NCBI GenBank assembly: GCA_016169945.1
Contig: JADLSH010000193.1
Location: forward strand, 1,922,001-1,986,000
Direction: 5' to 3'
Length of the DNA: 64,000 nt
Origin: Trachythela sp. YZ-2020
Taxonomy: Eukaryota > Cnidaria > Anthozoa > Malacalcyonacea > Clavulariidae
Part shown: positions 48,101 to 56,272 of the stretch, in pieces
Position numbering within the stretch: position 1 is the stretch's first letter
How the letters are laid out: each line of letters begins with the position of its first letter
Notes under the pieces: generated by a model
What the model saw: only the letters and a program-made list of their open reading frames with translations
Databases searched by the model: none
Told to the model about the DNA's origin: nothing
Made by a program: the position numbers and the translations under genes

Positions 48101-50977
48101 ATGACTGACAGCATCATATCTTTCTTCATCAGATAGAACTGTAAAACCTTTATACTTGTGTGTCAATTTGTCGCTGCACACTGAAACAAAAAAGAATATA
48201 CGGTCTTAATCGTTAGTACTACAGCTGTACGTTTTAAAGCAGAAAATAAAGCTTAGGGTTATTAATAGCCTATTTTCCACAAGGCGAATTATTCCGGTGA
48301 AGCGACTCGAAAAATATATTCAGCAATGTGATTGGTGTGCGAAAAAATTCAAACTTAGGCCCCATTTACATGACACCGGGACGAAGTCAGAGGCAGAGCT
48401 GCAAAACGTTTTCAACCTTCCTCCGGGTAAGATTTTGGGTTTTTCAAAATTTCTTCAAAAATAACTGGAAACATGCAGGCTTTTGACCAGGTAGGTTTGC
48501 CAGTTGATCATTACAGTACTGCTAGTCTGACTCTACACAGCTATAGCAATTACACCTTTGTCCTTTGCGAGGCTTTGCAATGTTATATTCATCCAGTGTT
48601 TCACTGTCGCCCTCCTCGATGCCAGTAAATCTTCGATCCTCACGGCTGGTACCCGCATACCCGCACCTTTTTTGCAACACCGGTCAGAGGATGATTTTGT
48701 TTCGGGCATAGTATATACGGTTACCACTTCATGTAAGGACCACAAAACAGTTTGAACAAATATCCAGCGGTTATACGGTATGTCATGTGTTATTCTAAGT
48801 AGTCCTTACCATAACACAACGCTAACCCTAGTTGAGTTCTCACACCATCTAATTATTTTAACCTTACATACTTTTACTTAACTCCTCAAACTATTGTAAG
48901 TTCAAGGTTGTTTGTTGATGGAATTACGAGTGATAAATATATACAACTTTGAAACCTTACCGGGAACGGCTGCGAAAAATGCAACTCTAAGGTCCTCCGG
49001 CAGGAATCGAACCTGCGCCCCTGCGACTGCGATGCAGTGCTTTGACCTGCACTGAGCTATACAGAGTTCAGTTGCCAAGAGCTAGCGACAAGTTACTGTA
49101 TATATATACGTCTGGTAATGCGGGTTGTGATAAGATAAATTATAAGTAATTTTTTTGCATTTTAATGGGACTTAAAGTTAAAGGTTGTTTGCTGATGGAA
49201 TTACGAGTGATAATGCAACTCTAAGGTCATCCGGCAGGAAGAGCACTGCATCGGAGTCGCAGGGGCGCAGGTTCAATTCCTGACGGAGGACCTTAGAGTT
49301 GCATTTTTCGCAGCCGTTCCGTTTATACCGCTCTCTTTAAGTTAAACCGGGTTAAAAAATTGCGCAGGCTAGTCTCAAGTCATCCCGCTAGGCTAGATCA
49401 ACCAGGTCGGAACGAAAGCAAACTCGAAATATTTCCAGACCGATCGGAATCTTGGAGCAACTGCGGAAAGAAATAGCCAATTTGTCTAATTAATAAGATA
49501 TATACTTACATCCGACAATTAAGTGAACATTTTCAAACATATTTTTCGCCTGCAGAAATGCCCTAGAATGACCACTATGAAATAGATCACATATTCCATC
49601 CATATATATCCTTATTGGTCGTTTCACTAAAACAAAAATTAATAAGCATCACTGTCAACGAAAACACATGAGTAGCAAAACAACTAATCAGTTATTCAGG
49701 AGACTTACTCGACTGCCAAATATTAAGAAGCCATACAGTATTACTAATTATTTAGAAGAGGTCATGATTGGCTAACAGACATAGATAAAATCGTCATATC
49801 AACCCAATGGCTACCAAATATGGAGTTGTAACATCATATCACACGACTTGACATCAAACGTTGGATATGAAAAAATAATATCGCACGTTTGACGTCATGA
49901 TAAACACGAACAAAAACAATATGGCGTCGCCTTCGGCCGTTCCCAGACTTTATGGAAGGAGAATTATAAAAATAGAAACCAAACAAAAACCAAAACAGCG
50001 ACGAAAGGCTCTGAAATATTTGAAGTATATTTGAAAGAAAAGAGCACACATTTCTGCGAATGGCAAGAACTCGTCATTATTTTTAATTTAACTCCAGGTG
50101 CGGATGTCTTTTATATCATTTAAATATATAATAGAACAATTATTGAATTCGGCTTTCGTATATGATTATGAAGAATGATCAAGGTCTCTGTTTGTATTAT
50201 CCGCCCCAGCTTTCAGCTTCGGCAGATAACACAATTCTCGGCTGATAATTCTTCATATATATATATCATTCATGCTCAACCTCAGTGGCGTAGGAAGCGG
50301 GGAGTGGGGGGCGAGGCCCCCCCAATGTTAAACAAGGGAGGGCCGGAATAGCTTTCGGTCCCAAAAAAAATTCTTGGAATTTACCAATAATAAAGTATTT
50401 GAAGAAAACTATAAACTAGGGAGCAAGTCATTCTACAACTCTCCTTTGTTTACGAAAGAGAATTATTGACAGCTTGCGTCTGCGTCGAATTTTTTCCACG
50501 GCTACACAGTCAGCTATATAGTCTTTTTATTATACAGTCGTACTTTTCAATACAAAAATAATTACATTTTATGTTGCATTTCGGAGTAAAGAATGCTGGA
50601 AAATTAATGGTGTAATCCAGTTGACTACCTTTAGTTGACTGCCTGTCTAATGTTTGCGAAAATAACACTCCAAAATGGCTGAAAATGCCATTTCAGAGGG
50701 TCTAGATTTCCAAATTTTCTGAGGGGGCATGCCCCCAGGCCCCCCTTCTTGCGTGGTGCCGAATCGATTACCTTTTACTTTGATCGCCCCCCCCCCCCCA
50801 AATAAACGAGCTTCCTACGCCCCTGCTCAACCTCATTCAATAATTGTTAAATATTGTAAAGTACATATACACTCAACCTTTTCCAGCTTTGATATCTTCT
50901 ACTAAAAGTGGTTTATCCAGATCATAGTCGTCATCATCGTCATAAGGCACGGCAAATGGTGCTGGACATACATACTG
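39110..50977 (-). CDS. PCYT1: Choline-phosphate cytidylyltransferase (partial, six exons)
   Basis: Makes CDP-choline from CTP and phosphocholine, the rate-controlling step of phosphatidylcholine synthesis. Minus-strand exons, all with consensus splice ends and consistent phases: 50,878-50,977 (acidic, PAPF and five Asp), 49,510-49,626 ([18 protein letters not shown] with the nucleotidyltransferase HSGH box), 48,029-48,180 ([29 protein letters not shown]), 45,062-45,283 ([27 protein letters not shown]), 43,305-43,430 (amphipathic membrane-binding helix, [16 protein letters not shown]) and 39,110-39,331 (Ser-Pro and acidic tail, stop). The first exon with the start codon was not found. Reading through the fifth exon gives an alternative acidic terminus with a stop at 43,236. 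Introns carry many mobile elements. The membrane helix is short, so a small exon between 43,431 and 45,061 may be missed. Confidence 0.92.
39332..40378. other. Intron of the cytidylyltransferase gene, nothing further seen
   Basis: No supported exon or clean repeat in this part of the last intron. Confidence 0.3.
40379..40799. mobile_element. MITE with TGTTCATATGA ends, copy 1
   Basis: AGGCCTGTTCATATGAGCCC at the left is mirrored at the right with two mismatches. Further TTCATATG words lie inside. A second, inverted copy lies at about 47,691-47,965 with matching interior blocks (GTAATTTCGTCC, the CCTATTATTGAG region and CATCCCACTTA). A target duplication is not clear. Confidence 0.65.
40800..41880. 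other. Intronic DNA, no gene seen
   Basis: Contains a short triplicated GTTCAGCAAT motif near 41,175-41,205 and no supported exon. Confidence 0.3.
41881..42281. mobile_element. MITE-like element with 46-bp inverted ends
   Basis: CTGCGTCGGGATAA at 41,881 starts an arm of about 46 bases that pairs with 42,236-42,281 with about three mismatches. The 310-base interior has no coding capacity. TT flanks both ends. The superfamily is not assigned. Confidence 0.65.
42293..42470 (+). repeat. Pair of 40-bp direct repeats
   Basis: A stretch beginning AATTTTATTATCACTGC at about 42,293 recurs almost exactly at about 42,431, 138 bases further on, in AT-rich DNA just beside the MITE end. Confidence 0.6.
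42471..43235. other. Intronic DNA, no gene seen
   Basis: AT-rich. A 97-codon minus-strand open frame (42,490-42,783) has no recognisable feature and is not supported. Confidence 0.3.
43771..43801. mobile_element. 31-bp palindromic hAT-type mini-element with 8-bp duplication
   Basis: A near-perfect palindrome starting CAGGGCGCTTATATA and ending with its complement. The first and last six bases are CAGGGC and GCCCTG. It is flanked by ATGACAAC on both sides (43,763-43,770 and 43,802-43,809). The duplication length and ends fit hAT. The element consists of almost nothing but its terminal repeats. Confidence 0.75.
43810..45061. other. Intronic DNA, no gene seen
   Basis: Between two cytidylyltransferase exons. 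No clear repeat or exon, although a short missing exon for the membrane-binding helix would lie here. Confidence 0.3.
45284..45799. other. Intronic DNA, no gene seen
   Basis: Start of the intron before exon 48,029-48,180. Nothing recognised before the LINE fragment. Confidence 0.3.
45800..46595 (+). pseudogene. Degenerate LINE reverse transcriptase fragment 1
   Basis: Reverse transcriptase pieces appear in order in several frames: [19 protein letters not shown] (frame of 45,857), [33 protein letters not shown] (another frame near 46,170), then [21 protein letters not shown] (frame of 46,248). The stretch that should contain the catalytic YxDD box after MINDL is deleted; the sequence resumes with [20 protein letters not shown]. 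Several frameshifts and stops make it a pseudogene. It lies in an intron of the cytidylyltransferase gene, opposite in sense. Confidence 0.8.
46596..47690 (+). pseudogene. LINE reverse transcriptase fragment 2, broken by a mini-MITE
   Basis: A different LINE family joined directly to fragment 1. The frame of 46,631-47,368 carries [42 protein letters not shown] and the catalytic LFADDTKCF box, then [11 protein letters not shown]. It is interrupted at 47,344 by a 76-bp hAT-type insertion and continues at 47,428 with the C-terminal block [24 protein letters not shown]. It is truncated at about 47,690 by another MITE. The 5' part is missing. Confidence 0.82.
47344..47419. mobile_element. 76-bp hAT-type MITE inside the LINE pseudogene
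   Basis: Ends CAGAGGCGGATCCA and the complement of CATAGACGGATCTGGA are imperfect inverted repeats. A perfect 8-bp duplication ATACGAAG flanks it (47,336-47,343 and 47,420-47,427). Removing the insertion and one duplication would reconnect the two homologous halves of the reverse transcriptase fragment, which supports the boundaries. Confidence 0.8.
47691..47965 (-). mobile_element. MITE with TGTTCATATGA ends, copy 2 (truncated, inverted)
   Basis: Starts GAGCCCGTTCATATGAGCCC and follows the reverse complement of the 40,379-40,799 copy through blocks such as AAGTGGGATGAA, the GGGACGAAATTACGGAAACA stretch and CTACGCCCCTCAATAATAG. It decays after the GTCCATCCC block, so the far end is lost or diverged. 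Confidence 0.6.
48181..48960. other. Intronic DNA with a MITE-like fragment
   Basis: No exon. Near 48,356 a GGCCCCATTTACATGACACC block resembles the terminus of a fold-back MITE, but no partner end was found. Confidence 0.35.
48961..49322. repeat. tRNA-derived SINE copies in inverted arrangement
   Basis: On the minus strand, 48,993-49,068 has a tRNA-like A box (TAGCTCAGTGCAGG), an anticodon-like loop TCGCAGT (would read GCA, Cys) and a B box (GGTTCGATTCC). The acceptor ends do not pair, so this is a SINE head, not a functional tRNA gene. The 3' body includes CCTTAGAGTTGCATTTTTCG. A second, 5'-truncated copy on + (about 49,242-49,322) repeats the anticodon-to-body part. In addition, about 49,183-49,241 duplicates flanking sequence and the start of the first copy (48,909-48,938 and about 48,980-49,006) in direct order, so the locus is a rearranged palindrome. 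Confidence 0.72.
49627..50274. other. Intronic DNA, nothing recognised
   Basis: Between two cytidylyltransferase exons. AT-rich, no supported gene. Confidence 0.3.
50283..50825. mobile_element. hAT-type MITE with perfect 8-bp duplication
   Basis: CAGTGGCGTAGGAAGC at 50,283 is mirrored at the right end with one mismatch. CTCAACCT occurs on both sides (50,275-50,282 and 50,826-50,833). The interior has C/G runs and no transposase. It sits 45 bases from the donor side of the exon at 50,878-50,977, inside the intron. Confidence 0.88.
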
Positions 50978-51564
50978 CTAAAATAAAGAAATTTAGATGT
51001 TACGCCAAATAGAAAACGTTAGTTCCTTAATATAAAATATTTTTAAAATCTCATTTTGTGATGGCCGTGGTCATTGATTTTCATCAAACGATTACGATTG
51101 CCGCTAGGTTCATCCCTATAGTAACTATTAATATATTAGGAAATGGCTATTGTACGTAATACTTGCGAAAGGTTTGGGGCCCGGATAATCGCCATGGCAT
51201 GTGTTGAATTAAACCGTCGGCTCATGCAAGTTAAACAATTGCCGATAATGGATAACTACAGATTAAAAAGTAAGGATTTGCGTGTGGAAAATTTGGATGT
51301 GCGGGCCGTCGCTATACGTGTTTTTTTTACATATTACACTCGTCAAGTTATACATTTGCTAATAAATCACGACAGTTTAAAAATTATGCATTTGCATGCC
51401 TTCCTTGCGCATATTATCTCCTAGTAATCTACTGAATGCTATAAACGTGGCGAAGCGCCTTAATTGGCAACTGCATGTTGATGCTATCCAAATAAATATG
51501 CACTTGCATGGATAGACTAAAGACAATACATTCTAAAAATTTGAATAAATAACATTTCAAAAAT
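50978..51564. other. Upstream intron or flank, no gene seen
   Basis: Expected to hold, or lead to, the missing first exon of the cytidylyltransferase. None is evident. The 93-codon + frame at 51,143-51,424 has no recognisable feature. Confidence 0.3.
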
Positions 51565-52512
51565 TTGCATTGCTTGAGCAACTATATGATTTTTAGACCA
51601 CGTCAAAAAAGGCAAATTCTTGACTTAACATTAGAATTAAATGGCTATAAAATTGACCAAGTAAAGGAAGTTATGTTTCTGGGTGTAATATTAGACGAAT
51701 GCATGACGTGGAAACCTCATATTTCGCATGTTGCTAGTAAAATTTCCAAATCAGTAGGAATTATACATAAGTCAAGCTTTTGCCTTTCCAAATCAGCATT
51801 GCGTTTGCTCTATTATGCTCTTGTATACCCTTACTTGCAATATTGTATTACAGTTTGGGGTTCAACTTATCCTTCTAATTTATATCGTATTGTCTTAATT
51901 CAAAAGCGTGTTATTAGAGTTATTAGTAAGGAGGCATTTGATGCACACACTGACCCCATTTTTCAGAAATTATGCATTTTGAAATTTATCGATGTCTATT
52001 TATTTCAATTAGGCACATTTATGTATAAATATAAAAAAAACTTACTCCCTCTAACTTTTGATAACTCATTTATAAAAATCAATCAAATTCATACATACTA
52101 CACACGCACATCTAAACAATATTATATTCCTACTTGTAGAACCAAAATTCGACAGTTTTCCGCAAGTTATCAAGGTCCTTTATTTTTTAATTCATTAAGT
52201 TCAGATATTTGTGATGCCTCAACTGTTTCTTTGTTCCAGTCTAAATTAAAAATGTATTTATTCAGTATCTCGTAAATTTTTCTGTATTATAGTTGTAGTG
52301 TATGCCTTTAGTGTTATAGTCATTTACATGCACGTCTAATTTCTGTCACCTTATTATAAACGTTTGCTGTGTGTTTTAGTCAGGAGGATCCCAAAGTCTT
52401 TATAAGCCTTATGGTTTTTATTTGGGTTTCCTCGCCACTTCTGTAACTATATTAATGTAATTATGTGTATTTTTTGTGGCAAATTATTAAATTCAATTCA
52501 ATTAAATTCAAT
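51565..52512 (+). pseudogene. LINE 3' fragment (post-catalytic part of reverse transcriptase ORF)
   Basis: One open frame, 51,565-52,275, matches the region downstream of the catalytic box in CR1/Jockey-type LINEs: FLGVILDECMTWKPHISHV, LVYPYLQYCITVWGSTY, IQKRVIRVISKE, then the QYYIPTCRT and GPLFFNSL blocks. The FADD box is absent, so the copy is strongly 5' truncated. It ends in an AATTCAATTAAATTC-type tail at about 52,488-52,512, a LINE 3' microsatellite. Confidence 0.82.
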
Positions 52513-54100
52513 TGCTATATATAATGTCTATAGCTTCGCCACTGCCCGTGTGCTGTATATAATGTATAGACATATAGTAGACATATAGTAGCTTCGCCAC
52601 TGTCTGTTGTATAAAACCCAGTTTTTCGTTGGGTAATGTATTTGAATTTTTTATGTTGTATTTATTACCGCGGGAATTGTGATTAAAAGTAATATATTTT
52701 TCAAAATGAAACTGAAGAACGTATTATTAAAAAAAAACCATGGCCATGGGGCATGCATGGGTTTAATGCCGTTTAAAACAAAAACCTTAAATATAAAATC
52801 ACAATACGCAGATTGATTTTAAGCCGCTTTTCAGCTTTTTTCAAGGACATTATTTACATTATCCCATAATACCATGTTTTTTAAAACTTCAAGTATCGTT
52901 CTTTCATCCGCACTTTCTGCATTTCATGTTTACATTTTTCCACTAACTACTTTAATTTCTATATGTACAGAAAACAGATATTTATATATTTTCTTTCAAT
53001 GGTATTATGCAACCAATTATAGAGGGCAAGAGTGGTTAATGAATACATTGCATTTCTTCAATGATTGCGTAGAATACGATATGGCATTGTGTGGCAATTT
53101 TACTTAAACAGCCTGTAGATTTAAGAGGCGATTTTTTCTATGTCGCGTATTTGCGATGAAAAGTGTTCAAAACCTAATATATTTTCGGCGTACCTTCCAA
53201 AATTACTTTGTTTTAGTTACATGCGATTAAATTGATCACCATGTTTACAGCAATATTTGCAACGACTACGGAACTTCAAACGTCGTTTTCTCTTTGGCGT
53301 ACCATCTAAAATCTTCTTATTTCGGCATTATTTTACAGACAATGAAATAAACATATTATTTAGGTTTGTTTGACGATTGAGAAACGAACAAAAAATGTAA
53401 AATTTCGAATGCAGTCATTACCAGGTAACACAAAAACTCATTAGTTTTGAGCGCTTGTTACGTAACATAGTCATAGAAACAAATCTCCTCTTAATACAAT
53501 ATATATGATATATATAGTACATGGCAATTCAGACGAATTAAAAGGGCTTTCGTTCTTTCGGCAAGACTCATCGTGACATATACATCAGCTGGATTAAGAG
53601 TATCGTCTCCAGGGGATTGGCAGAATATAATTCTCACTGTGCCCTTTTCATTTAATAGGAGAATAAAGTAATATGAATAAAAAATGAAGAAATTTTAGTT
53701 GTTGGGTATGCAAATAAAAAACTATAATATTTTTTCATAAAATGTCCCATACCTTTTGTGGAGTAAGCATGATTCGTTTTGGACTTGTTATTCGAGAAAA
53801 TCTATGGCCCATAAATTTCCAATGTTCGCCGACAGTATGCCAAAGTTTAGTGCTGTAGTATAGGCTGATATTGGTGGACATTGGAACATGGCGTTTTACT
53901 ACATTAATCTGATTGGCTATTAGTAATTTTGTTGACCTTGTCATGTTGCAAAATTGTACATGACTGTGTATATACAGTTACTCGAAATATAAAATGTGAG
54001 AAAGGTTTTGCAAGCCTCGCTTGATTACTAGCATTAATCCCATGGTCTTACTAATATTTACGAAAAAATATAATGTTCAGTGAGTATGTAATAGGCTGTA
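52513..54100. other. Intergenic, nothing supported
   Basis: Contains a duplicated TAGCTTCGCCACTG motif near 52,530 and 52,588 and AT-rich DNA. Open frames on both strands here have no recognisable features. Confidence 0.35.
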
Positions 54101-54112
54101 GTCTGTGGTTTT

Positions 54113-54148
54113 CAAAGTTTTCAGAACTAAATATACCTGAAAACTTTG
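54113..54148. repeat. 12-bp perfect hairpin before the viral-like element
   Basis: CAAAGTTTTCAG at 54,113-54,124 and its exact complement at 54,137-54,148, with a 12-base loop. It may belong to the terminal region of the element that follows. Confidence 0.55.
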
Positions 54149-54299
54149 AGATTTTGGCCTACGCCACTTTGCCTGGGAGATAGTGGCAAGCAAACGTCAG
54201 TAGTAGGGAAAGGACGGTTCTGGCGCATTTTGAGATTTCCCCCATTTCTGCTGACTTAACAGATTATGAGACTGTTTTAAACCAGTTTCACAATCCAAT

Positions 54300-54430
54300 A
54301 CCAACACCGCTTCGCTCTGCAGACTTACACAACATCTCACACTCGCTACGCTCGCTCGCCTTCGGCTCGGCCTCCCTTCGGTCGCCATCGCGATCGCCAT
54401 CGTGTTTACCCCATCCTCCAAGATCACCCG
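54300..54430. other. GC-rich block at the left flank of the viral-like element
   Basis: A cluster of CTCGC, TTCGGCTCGG and CGATCGCCATCG words, far more GC-rich than its surroundings and internally palindromic. Its position just before the first ORF suggests it is part of a terminal inverted repeat, but the other end is outside the window, so this is inference. Confidence 0.35.
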
Positions 54431-54520
54431 CATGTCGTCATCTGCACTTAGTGCGATCTTATTAACTCTCTCCGTATAGATTTCATGCTTTCTGATGGTT
54501 TTACTTATATAAAATAAAAG

Positions 54521-54901
54521 ATGAGCTTAAACTTTGGTTATGATGATAAACTTAAAACAAGTCAAACACGCTTGTTACAATACAACTTTACATATGAAAG
54601 TATATCGAAAACATACAGGATACCAGCCTATCTTAGAACCGGACATCCACCGCCTTATGGTTTTGGAAATAGAATTAACGCTGATACTAAGCTAACCTTC
54701 TTGACGCACATATTTGACAATGATGATACAATCCACAATCTTAAATTAAGATATACAATGCGTGTTATAGACAGGAGCGGTGCCGGCACAGATGTAGCCC
54801 TAAAAGATATAGATATGCTTCTCAAAAGAGTTGGATCTACAAATATATTTCTCTTAGATGAGACTTTTACAATGGGTGAACTTCTCTCAGATAAAATTTA
54901 A
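54521..54901 (+). CDS. Unrecognised 126-aa protein of the viral-like element
   Basis: Starts after a TATAAAATAAAAG stretch. The product is mixed polar without a signal or membrane segment. Features seen are a proline-rich GHPPPYGFG turn near residues 41-49 and an alternating hydrophobic pattern suggesting beta strands in the second half. It converges with the next gene around a palindrome at 55,002-55,030. Not recognised; a small structural protein is possible. Confidence 0.6.
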   Translation: MSLNFGYDDKLKTSQTRLLQYNFTYESISKTYRIPAYLRTGHPPPYGFGNRINADTKLTFLTHIFDNDDTIHNLKLRYTMRVIDRSGAGTDVALKDIDMLLKRVGSTNIFLLDETFTMGELLSDKI

Positions 54902-55001
54902 ACAGCTTAACGATGATTCCTTAGGCAACGAGTCAAACCTAGATCTTGTTGTGGAGTTTTAGTCAGTGATGAGTATTCTGGTGAACTTCTAGATTAACAA
55001 G

Positions 55002-55030
55002 AGTTACATATGTTTAAAACATATGTGACT
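55002..55030. terminator. Palindrome between convergent genes
   Basis: The arms pair over 14 bases with one G-T pair, centred on TTTAAAA. It lies between the stop of the + gene (54,901) and the stop of the - gene (55,037). Proposed as a shared hairpin transcription terminator or 3'-end signal. Confidence 0.5.
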
Positions 55031-55036
55031 TACAGT

Positions 55037-55357
55037 TCACTCACCTTTCGACTTTTTTTTCTTTTTCTTTAGGACCGCAATTAAATAATTGTGGTAGCAT
55101 CTCAAAACATTCAGTACAATATACCTATTTCCAGCATTATCCTCACCACATCTTTTATGACTGCAACACATTAGACATACTTCTTTAATATCATGATTGA
55201 TGAAAGGTTTAAAACTGCTTGTATGGTCGCAACATTCATCACACACTTTTCTTCCATTGCTGTTGATAATATATTCTTCACAGCCCATTGCCAAATGTTT
55301 GCAATAAAGTCCAATACTTATCTCATACTCTCTCAATAGTCTTTTAAACTCTTCCAT
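55037..55357 (-). CDS. Cysteine/histidine-rich small protein
   Basis: 106 residues, with start context TATAAATAAATGG. Cys/His clusters are spaced like zinc knuckles: CKH and C near 19-26, CDECCDH near 38-44, CLMCCSHKRC near 60-69, then C and H near 86-88. The C-terminus is a poly-lysine run. A zinc-binding, nucleic-acid-contacting role is plausible from composition only; no family is recognised. Its start is 28 bases downstream of the stop of the collagen-like gene, in the same direction. Confidence 0.6.
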   Translation of the reverse strand: MEEFKRLLREYEISIGLYCKHLAMGCEEYIINSNGRKVCDECCDHTSSFKPFINHDIKEVCLMCCSHKRCGEDNAGNRYIVLNVLRCYHNYLIAVLKKKKKKSKGE

Positions 55358-55385
55358 TTATTTATACATATTTAATCCTTTAAAA

Positions 55386-55631
55386 TTATTTTTTAGTCAT
55401 CATCTTTGATACTTCTTCTTCTAAAACAGAAGATACTTTTTTTGGTTCTTTACGTAGAGTACTCAACACTACTTTAGTTTTTTCACATGTTCGACCTGGA
55501 GGACCCTGTAATCCAGTAGAACCTTGTGGACCAGTAGGACCTTGTGGACCAGGTGGGCCTTGTGGACAAGGTGAATTAAGAAACCATTTAATTACATATA
55601 AACCAGCTCCAAATCCTAATATATGTATCAT
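55386..55631 (-). CDS. Collagen-like membrane protein
   Basis: 81 residues. An N-terminal membrane segment (ILGFGAGLYVIKWFL) is followed by about nine collagen Gly-X-Y triplets (GPPGPQGPTGPQGSTGLQG), then a charged tail rich in K and E. I chose the ATG at 55,631: the frame is open to 55,892, but that part overlaps the opposing gene and reads as its shadow. Collagen-like repeats occur in several large DNA viruses and in viral surface fibres; a virion surface role is inferred. It is divergently paired with the 55,648 gene across a 14-bp palindrome. Confidence 0.7.
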   Translation of the reverse strand: MIHILGFGAGLYVIKWFLNSPCPQGPPGPQGPTGPQGSTGLQGPPGRTCEKTKVVLSTLRKEPKKVSSVLEEEVSKMMTKK

Positions 55632-55645
55632 CTTTATTAATAAAG
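55632..55645. promoter_or_regulatory. 14-bp palindrome, likely bidirectional promoter
   Basis: CTTTATTAATAAAG is a perfect palindrome filling almost all of the 16 bases between the two divergent start codons (55,631 on - and 55,648 on +). Each half supplies the AATAAAG-type motif seen before other starts in the element. Confidence 0.6.
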
Positions 55646-55647
55646 CA

Positions 55648-56037
55648 ATGGACCTAATCATTAACTTAACTGAAAATGAACTTGCGGAACTAAGAGAAAA
55701 AGTTGCGGAAAAACTATCATCAATGAAAAAAGGAATACTTAAGAAAAAGTTTAAAATATTAGGAAAGACATTACTTTCATTAACACTTGTAGTTGGTGGA
55801 GTAGCTGTTGCTGTCATATTTCCTTCGCCCATCGTACTTGCTGCACTGGGTGGAGCAGCTGCAGTCTTTGGTGGTAGTAAGGGAGCTCTCAAGGATGCAA
55901 AAAATGTAAGAAAAGAAAATACAAAAAGAAAAACTGGAAAAGAAGAATTAACGAAAGTAGAAGAAGAACTTACAAAAAGAAAAGCAGTGAGAGAATTTAT
56001 GGTACAGCAAGCTCCAACACTTTACCCAGGACTTTAA
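55648..56037 (+). CDS. Small membrane protein with Gly/Ala-rich hairpin segment
   Basis: 129 residues. A charged, probably coiled N-terminus (1-38) precedes a long Gly/Ala/Val-rich hydrophobic stretch (about 42-77) that could form one or two membrane passes. A strongly charged K/E tail with a repeated EELTK motif follows. No family recognised. A virion membrane or capsid-penetration role is conceivable but unsupported. Confidence 0.6.
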   Translation: MDLIINLTENELAELREKVAEKLSSMKKGILKKKFKILGKTLLSLTLVVGGVAVAVIFPSPIVLAALGGAAAVFGGSKGALKDAKNVRKENTKRKTGKEELTKVEEELTKRKAVREFMVQQAPTLYPGL

Positions 56038-56046
56038 AAAGATTAT

Positions 56047-56074
56047 AAATTCCATATTTTAAAATATGGAATTT
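56047..56074. terminator. Perfect 28-bp palindrome between convergent genes
   Basis: 14 + 14 bases, an uninterrupted perfect palindrome centred at 56,060/56,061 and followed by a T-run. It starts 10 bases after the stop of the + gene (56,037) and ends 10 bases before the stop of the - gene (56,084). Proposed shared hairpin 3'-end signal. Confidence 0.65.
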
Positions 56075-56083
56075 TTTTAATCA

Positions 56084-56272
56084 TCAGTCTTTCAGTTCTT
56101 CAGTTCCTTCGATCTCTGGCGTAGAATATTTTTTATTTGTTCTACGTACCCAACCAAACTGAAAATTTCCTTCAAGCCTTTCCTCTCCCTTACCAATACC
56201 AAGTCCAATTTTAAGTAATTTTTCATCTTTAATTTCCTTGTTTATCTTAATCTTGCTGTTTTTGTTCCCCAT
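56084..56272 (-). CDS. Small basic protein with MGNKNSK N-terminus
   Basis: 62 residues from the ATG at 56,272. That start follows AAAATAAAGAAG, matching the element's start context, and gives MGNKNSK, a possible N-myristoylation signal. An upstream in-frame ATG at 56,341 would lie deeper in the preceding gene and is not preferred. The start overlaps the end of the preceding ORF by 26 bases. Lysine-rich; no family recognised. Confidence 0.5.
   Translation of the reverse strand: MGNKNSKIKINKEIKDEKLLKIGLGIGKGEERLEGNFQFGWVRRTNKKYSTPEIEGTEELKD

Noticed and set aside
48993..49068. A tRNA-Cys gene
   Set aside because: A and B boxes and a GCA loop are present, but the acceptor arms do not pair, the copy is embedded in a longer repeated body and a second truncated copy lies nearby: a SINE.
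52874..53107. A 77-codon plus-strand open frame
   Set aside because: No recognisable domain, no splice or family support, and located in AT-rich DNA.
53150..53330. Possible first exon of the cytidylyltransferase (a GTPKRKRR-like basic stretch on -)
   Set aside because: A basic stretch is typical of the family's N-terminus, but there is no in-frame start codon and no matching splice phase that I could support.
54197..54433. A 78-codon minus-strand open frame
   Set aside because: It arises from the GC-rich block at the element's flank and has low-complexity R/S/A composition.
55632..55892. N-terminal extension of the collagen-like ORF
   Set aside because: This part is the shadow of the opposing 55,648 gene; the ATG at 55,631 removes the overlap and fits the start context.
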